Assembly: GCA_963920575.1 (NCBI GenBank)
Contig: OY986970.1
Location: 1,561,959 to 1,625,958, forward strand
DNA: 64,000 nt
Source: Narthecium ossifragum
Lineage: Eukaryota > Streptophyta > Magnoliopsida > Dioscoreales > Nartheciaceae
Direction of reading: 5' to 3'
The translations under genes and the position numbers were made by a program. The number at the start of each line of letters is the position of its first letter. The stretch's first letter is position 1. Below the pieces are notes generated by a model. It did not search any database. It was given only the letters and a program-made list of their open reading frames with translations, and was not told where the DNA came from. Positions 60,130-64,000 of the stretch are shown piece after piece.

Positions 60130-60492
60130 CCGGCAATTGGTGGCGCGGCTCCGGTGGCTCTTCGATCCCGATTCACTCACTCACGCTTCTTTGGCCGGCG
60201 CGGGGGAGTCGGCACACTGTAGGCATAAGCAATACTCCACGTCGGCTCACTAATCCTACGTGGATCCAATCAAACACTTCTGATCGACATGTGCAAGATT
60301 TACTTGGGAGCCCATTTGTTAGACGGCCCAAGTCCATCATTCATACAAAACGGTAACAATCTAGTTTTGAAATTTAGGTGTGTAATTACCCTAATTTCTA
60401 GGAAAATACTGCATTGGCGCGGACCAGGTGCAAGATTACCGGCAGTCGAGTAAATATGTGGGTTTCTTGGGTCTTTTAAATTTGAAATAAAC
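60130..60492. other. Upstream region of the BGAL17 gene
   Basis: This short spacer should hold the minus-strand promoter and leader of the BGAL17 gene. The open reading frame continues upstream of the chosen ATG to 60180 without an earlier Met. No clear TATA box was found. Confidence 0.4.
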
Positions 60493-60778
60493 ATTTGTGT
60501 CCATGGTCACGTGACATGTACATTACACATTCTAATCGGTAGTGGGATATCGATTGATTGATCTATTCTATCGATATTGCTCTACCGATGGACTAGATCG
60601 ACCAATTGGTATCTCACTACCGATTCAATCATTGGTACATTCAATCGGTAGGTATATATCGATTGATTAATCTAGTCCGTCAGTATTGTTCTGCCGGTGG
60701 ATTAAATCAACCAATCGATATTTCACTACCGATTCGAGAGCACGTGCAATGTACATACTCTGACCCATTTATACAAAT
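60493..60778. mobile_element. Palindromic ATCGGTAGTG MITE-like element, copy C
   Basis: The ends ATTTGTGTCCATGG and ATTTATACAAAT are inverted, and about 70 bases inward from each end still align (both contain ATGTACATT and AATCGGTAGTG). The interior repeats AATCGGTAGTGGGATATCGAT-type words in alternating orientation. It is the longest recognisable mirror of the three copies. Confidence 0.75.
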
Positions 60779-60896
60779 CGACGCCTCTTAAATTTATGAA
60801 AAATGATTTCTAGCCAATGGGGTTGGCTCCCACCCAACCTAACATGACGCGTGCAAATTACGCCACGTGTCCCACACATTTATTAGAATTGCTATA

Positions 60897-61360
60897 TATG
60901 TCTATGTATATCTCCCACACATACATACGTTATGAATATAAATACACATATATGTATATGTACGTACACATACATATAAACATACACATACGTACATGTA
61001 CATCTATCATACGTGTATATATATGTAAATTAAATACACACACACACATATATATATATATACACGTACATACATATACATCTATCATGCGTGTGTATAT
61101 ATATGTATTTACATATATATATACATGTACATCTATCATACGTGTATATATGTATGTCCCACACATACATACATTATGTATATATATGTAAATTACATAC
61201 ACATACATATAAATATACACATACATACATGTACATCTATCATACGTGTATCTATATGTAAATTACATACACATACATATATGTACATATATCATACGTG
61301 TATATATATGTGATATATGTACATATATCATACGTGTATATATATGTGATATATGTAAAG
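60897..61360. repeat. ACAT/TATA-rich minisatellite
   Basis: About 460 bases are built from ACATACAT, TATATATGTA and ATCTATCATACGTGTATATA words. The last word recurs at least six times, and the final two 36-base units (about 61286-61357) are nearly identical. Open frames across it on both strands are Tyr/Ile/His-rich and are products of the repeat, not genes. Confidence 0.85.
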
Positions 61361-61678
61361 AGGAATTTTCGAGATAAAACCGGTTTGATAACTTTACAGC
61401 TCAAACTCCAATCTGGACCGTTCGATCTGATCGGACGGTTCAGATCAAGCCAGGGACTTAACCCCCCTTACCCTCCCCCGAGCCCATCCTTCCCCTCATT
61501 CACTCGCTCCCTCGCCGCCAGCTCGCCCGTGCCCTAGACTTCGCCACCCATGCCCTAGGCTTCGCCGCCGACGACCTCGCCCTGGCCTCCCTTCACCCCG
61601 GCCTCCCTCGACCTCGCCTGCGCCGGCCTCCCTCGAACTCGCCACGGCCTCCCTCGACCTCGCCACGACCTCCCTTGC
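61361..61678. other. GC-rich region upstream of the AP2 fragment
   Basis: A CT/C-rich stretch with repeated GCCTCCCTCGACCTCGCC-type words precedes the AP2-coding segment and may be its leader or degenerate N-terminal coding DNA. The frame leading into the AP2 exon is open for at least the last 70 bases. Confidence 0.4.
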
Positions 61679-61797
61679 AACAGCAACAGCAGCAGCAGCA
61701 ACAGCGCCACCAGTAACAGCACTGTCAAGATGAAGAGGACTAGGAAGAGCTCAGCGCGGGAGGCCGGCCGGAGCTCCGTTTATCGCAGGGTCACAAG
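61679..61797 (+). pseudogene. WRI1-like AP2 first-exon fragment
   Basis: The segment encodes a Ser/Asn tract, then VKMKRTRKSSAR and SSVYRRVTR, ending at a GT donor at exactly the position where WRINKLED1-like AP2 genes end their first exon (SSVYRGVTR). WRI1 is an AP2-domain activator of glycolytic and fatty-acid genes. Here the invariant Gly of YRGVTR is Arg. The next exon (HRWTGRFEAHLW) and the 9-base VYL micro-exon are missing, so no complete AP2 domain can be formed. An in-frame ATG lies at 61730, but the frame is open upstream. Confidence 0.65.
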
Positions 61798-61799
61798 GT

Positions 61800-62040
61800 A
61801 TCATCATGCACGCATGGCTTATAAATTCCTTCCATTTTTTTGGGTGAAGAAGCAACATGGCGCTGAATTTATCATGGCCATACAGATCCTAGGTCTGGCG
61901 GGCTTAATCTTGCTGCCAAATTGCCAGAAGGTGTTTTGAAGCCGGACATGGGACCCAAAACGTACATAGCTTATGGACTTGCTGAAGAGCTTGGCAGGGG
62001 CGATTCCTTGACGAAGCTTCACTGTGACATGTCTGACGCA
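61800..62040 (+). pseudogene. JmjC histone-demethylase fragment (JMJ25-like)
   Basis: From 61885 to 62040 the frame reads [36 protein letters not shown] and [10 protein letters not shown], followed by a GT donor. This is the cupin core of plant KDM3/JMJ25-type H3K9 demethylases, with the Fe(II)-binding HCD. Just upstream (about 61845-61884) HGAEFIMAI fits the preceding part, but it is in another frame and lacks a few residues. Only a small piece of the about 900-residue protein is present, on the same strand as, and between, the two AP2 pieces. Confidence 0.75.
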
Positions 62041-62423
62041 GTAAGCTTTTGCAAGATTTAGACACCGTCTTATGCTATTGTTGGAGAAATGAGTTGATTT
62101 AATAAGCAGCTGTTTGCCTATCTAATGCTTGTCATGATAAGCAACTCTTCAGCTTTTATTGTGTTATTTGTATCTGTAGTTTTTCCCTGCTAGTCATTGT
62201 CATCTTCTATAATCTTAGAGAGCTGGTTTACATTGCGACTTTTGACTCTTCATCTCTTGACTCATGGCAAGATGATCTAATCTTCTTGGATTGGTAATCA
62301 GCTACTTTGATAGAGTTGCATAAATTTGAGATGATAGTATCTCTTCACTATTGCACATTGCGCTCGACTGGAGTTGGATATACTTTAATTCTACAATTTC
62401 TTCTTTCATTTTACAATTTTAAT

Positions 62424-62504
62424 GATGGTGAAGAAGCAGCAGCTCATGCATATGACTTGGCTGCAATAAAGTATTGGGGCCAAGACACCATCCTCAACTT
62501 CCCG
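62424..62504 (+). pseudogene. WRI1-like AP2 exon ([17 protein letters not shown])
   Basis: The frame [20 protein letters not shown] followed by DTILNFP and a GT donor is the third AP2 exon of WRI1-like genes. The expected start (GAY) and AG acceptor are degenerate: the bases before it read TACAATTTTAAT. No second AP2 repeat appears in the remaining 1.5 kb, so either the gene is broken or later exons lie beyond the window. Confidence 0.7.
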
Positions 62505-64000
62505 GTACCCATTTATTCCTCTCTGCTTTTTGGGGGTTTTTGGGTTCAAATTATTGTATGAGAACAGGGTGAATATCTAACCCTCCGTGAGTGGCATTGA
62601 TTTATAAGGAGCTTTCACTAGTTAAGGGTTATGAATGGTGGTTAGTTTTGCTTCGGATATCCTACCACTAGAAAGAGAAGGAATTGATCTGTTCTTGGGG
62701 GACTTTGGCATGGATGCATGGGAAGAAAAAGATTAGCTCTGAGGCTATGGATTTAATTTGTTGCTCTTCTGGAGAGGCTGCATAATTTGGCTCTGTAGGA
62801 TTGGAATTCGAATTAGGATTTTTCTCTAAATTGGACTGTGATTGGTTTGCAGTCCAATTGCACAGGTCTTATGGTCATGGAATTATATCTCTCAGAAGGT
62901 GTATGAACTGTAATCAATAATTGGACCTTGTTGGTTTTTTAAGTTTTCTTTCCTTTTTCGAGGTTGGCTCAGGAGGTAATGTTAGCTTGTTTCTTGGACT
63001 TGATTTAATTTGCATGATATAGGTGTTTTCTTTCTTATTTTTGCATTGTCTACATTGTTTCTGATAGTGTAAAATGTGCCTAAATTGTATGTTTTTAAAA
63101 TTTGGCAGCAGCATGTCTGATAGTGCCTAAATTTGTCAACATATTAATGTACTAGAATGAGCCATGTTTTCTTGAGCTGCTTACTAGACTGTTGTCAATA
63201 TATTAACGTACTCTTCAAGGTAACATGTTCTAACAAACCTTTTTGTTTCTGTTGACTTATCTCAGCTCAAGATCTGATCAGATCAAGATCAAGCTCTTAC
63301 TCTTATCACAACTCAAGCTCTGATCAGCTCAAGCTTAAATTAAAGCTCAAACTCAAGCTCTTCATACAAGATTCATTTTATTTTTCTTGTACCCGTACTC
63401 AAAAGTTTTCAATCATGTATGTTGTATATGGGTTTGGAGGTCAGGTTTGATGCCCCCCTCCATTGTAAACAGATTACACTGGAAATACATTAGCAATTTG
63501 TGATGAAAATCATATTTTTGTTTACATTGATTACAACCATACACTACAAAGCAGATTCTGCAACTAACAGCTAACAGTATGGTTTAAGTATGAATTTCAA
63601 TATATTAGCAATCAATGTACAATCCTCCTCTTTTTTAGCACTGTGTTTTATACATTCTTGTTTGTTTAGAATTCCTCTTGTATTATGAGAATACAACATA
63701 CATGGAAGAAAGAGATAAATTCACCTGAACATATCTCATTAGCATTCATTTGCTCCAAACACAATTGTTTGAGCACAAATTGTGTACTTCTAAATAGATT
63801 CATACGGCTCAAAAAACATTTATGTATTACACTGTTTGAGTACAAAACTGAACATATTTGAAGCATTCAGTTAATACAAAAAAACATGATGACAACATTC
63901 ACTCATTTAATACAACTAGCAGAATTCATCTTGCTACAAAAAACCCAGATGACAGTAATCCTATAGCCGTCATCAAAAGCACCCAGATTCTCAAGCCCTC
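62505..64000. other. Right-edge spacer
   Basis: I see no gene. A segment at 63250-63370 is rich in repeated AGCTCAAGCTC / GATCAAGATC words. If the AP2 locus is functional, this would be intron. Confidence 0.4.

Noticed and set aside
60817..61313. Open frames of 60-124 codons on both strands, rich in Tyr, Ile and His
   Set aside because: They lie entirely in the ACAT/TATA minisatellite and are products of its period. No protein family is seen.

Overview
This is nuclear DNA of a flowering plant. The genes are split by many short GT-AG introns, and plant-specific families are present: CHUP1-like, plant beta-galactosidases, a CLAVATA2-derived fragment and a WRI1-like AP2 fragment. Retrotransposons and MITE-like repeats fill the gaps. 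A GC-rich single-exon cytidine deaminase in AT-rich surroundings hints at a monocot, but the species cannot be named from the sequence.

Left block (1-15.2 kb): three gene models on unique DNA. A CHUP1-like coiled-coil protein (+, 581-3348, 4 exons, 611 aa) is followed by a poly(A)-binding protein (+, 4027-7224, 9 exons, 605 aa) and a secreted GH35 beta-galactosidase with a C-terminal galactose-binding lectin domain (-, 15167-9754, 19 exons, 830 aa). I checked phase across every exon of the last two.

Central block (16.8-37.6 kb): a transposon nest. It holds a MULE-type element that captured a CLAVATA2-like leucine-rich-repeat fragment (18263-19505) and a 5'-truncated LINE with a scrambled 5' junction (about 19.7-21.5 kb). 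A second LINE (22881-36680) is split by a 12.4-kb Athila-like Ty3/gypsy element (23905-36268) with 1560-bp LTRs, a 5-bp target duplication, a tRNA-Asp primer site and one nearly intact gag-pol frame on the minus strand. Short LINE tails also lie at 2.2, 18.1 and 37.4 kb.

Right block (42.9-64 kb): a cytidine deaminase (+, 42970-43938), a probably plastid SAM-dependent methyltransferase (+, 47371-49875, 8 exons, 305 aa) and a BGAL17-type beta-galactosidase (-, 60129-51790, 19 exons, 695 aa). At the right edge is a chimeric locus in which WRI1-like AP2 exons flank a JmjC-demethylase fragment (61.7-62.5 kb). Three copies of one MITE-like family built from repeated ATCGGTAGTG palindromes lie at 46.4, 48.9 (inside a methyltransferase intron) and 60.5 kb, and a hAT-type MITE lies at 50.5 kb.

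No operon-like or pathway cluster is evident. The genes are ordinary, independent housekeeping or cell-wall genes. The less ordinary content is the mobile DNA: gene capture, template-switch scars, repeated palindromes in a retrotransposon promoter, and a palindrome-rich MITE family.
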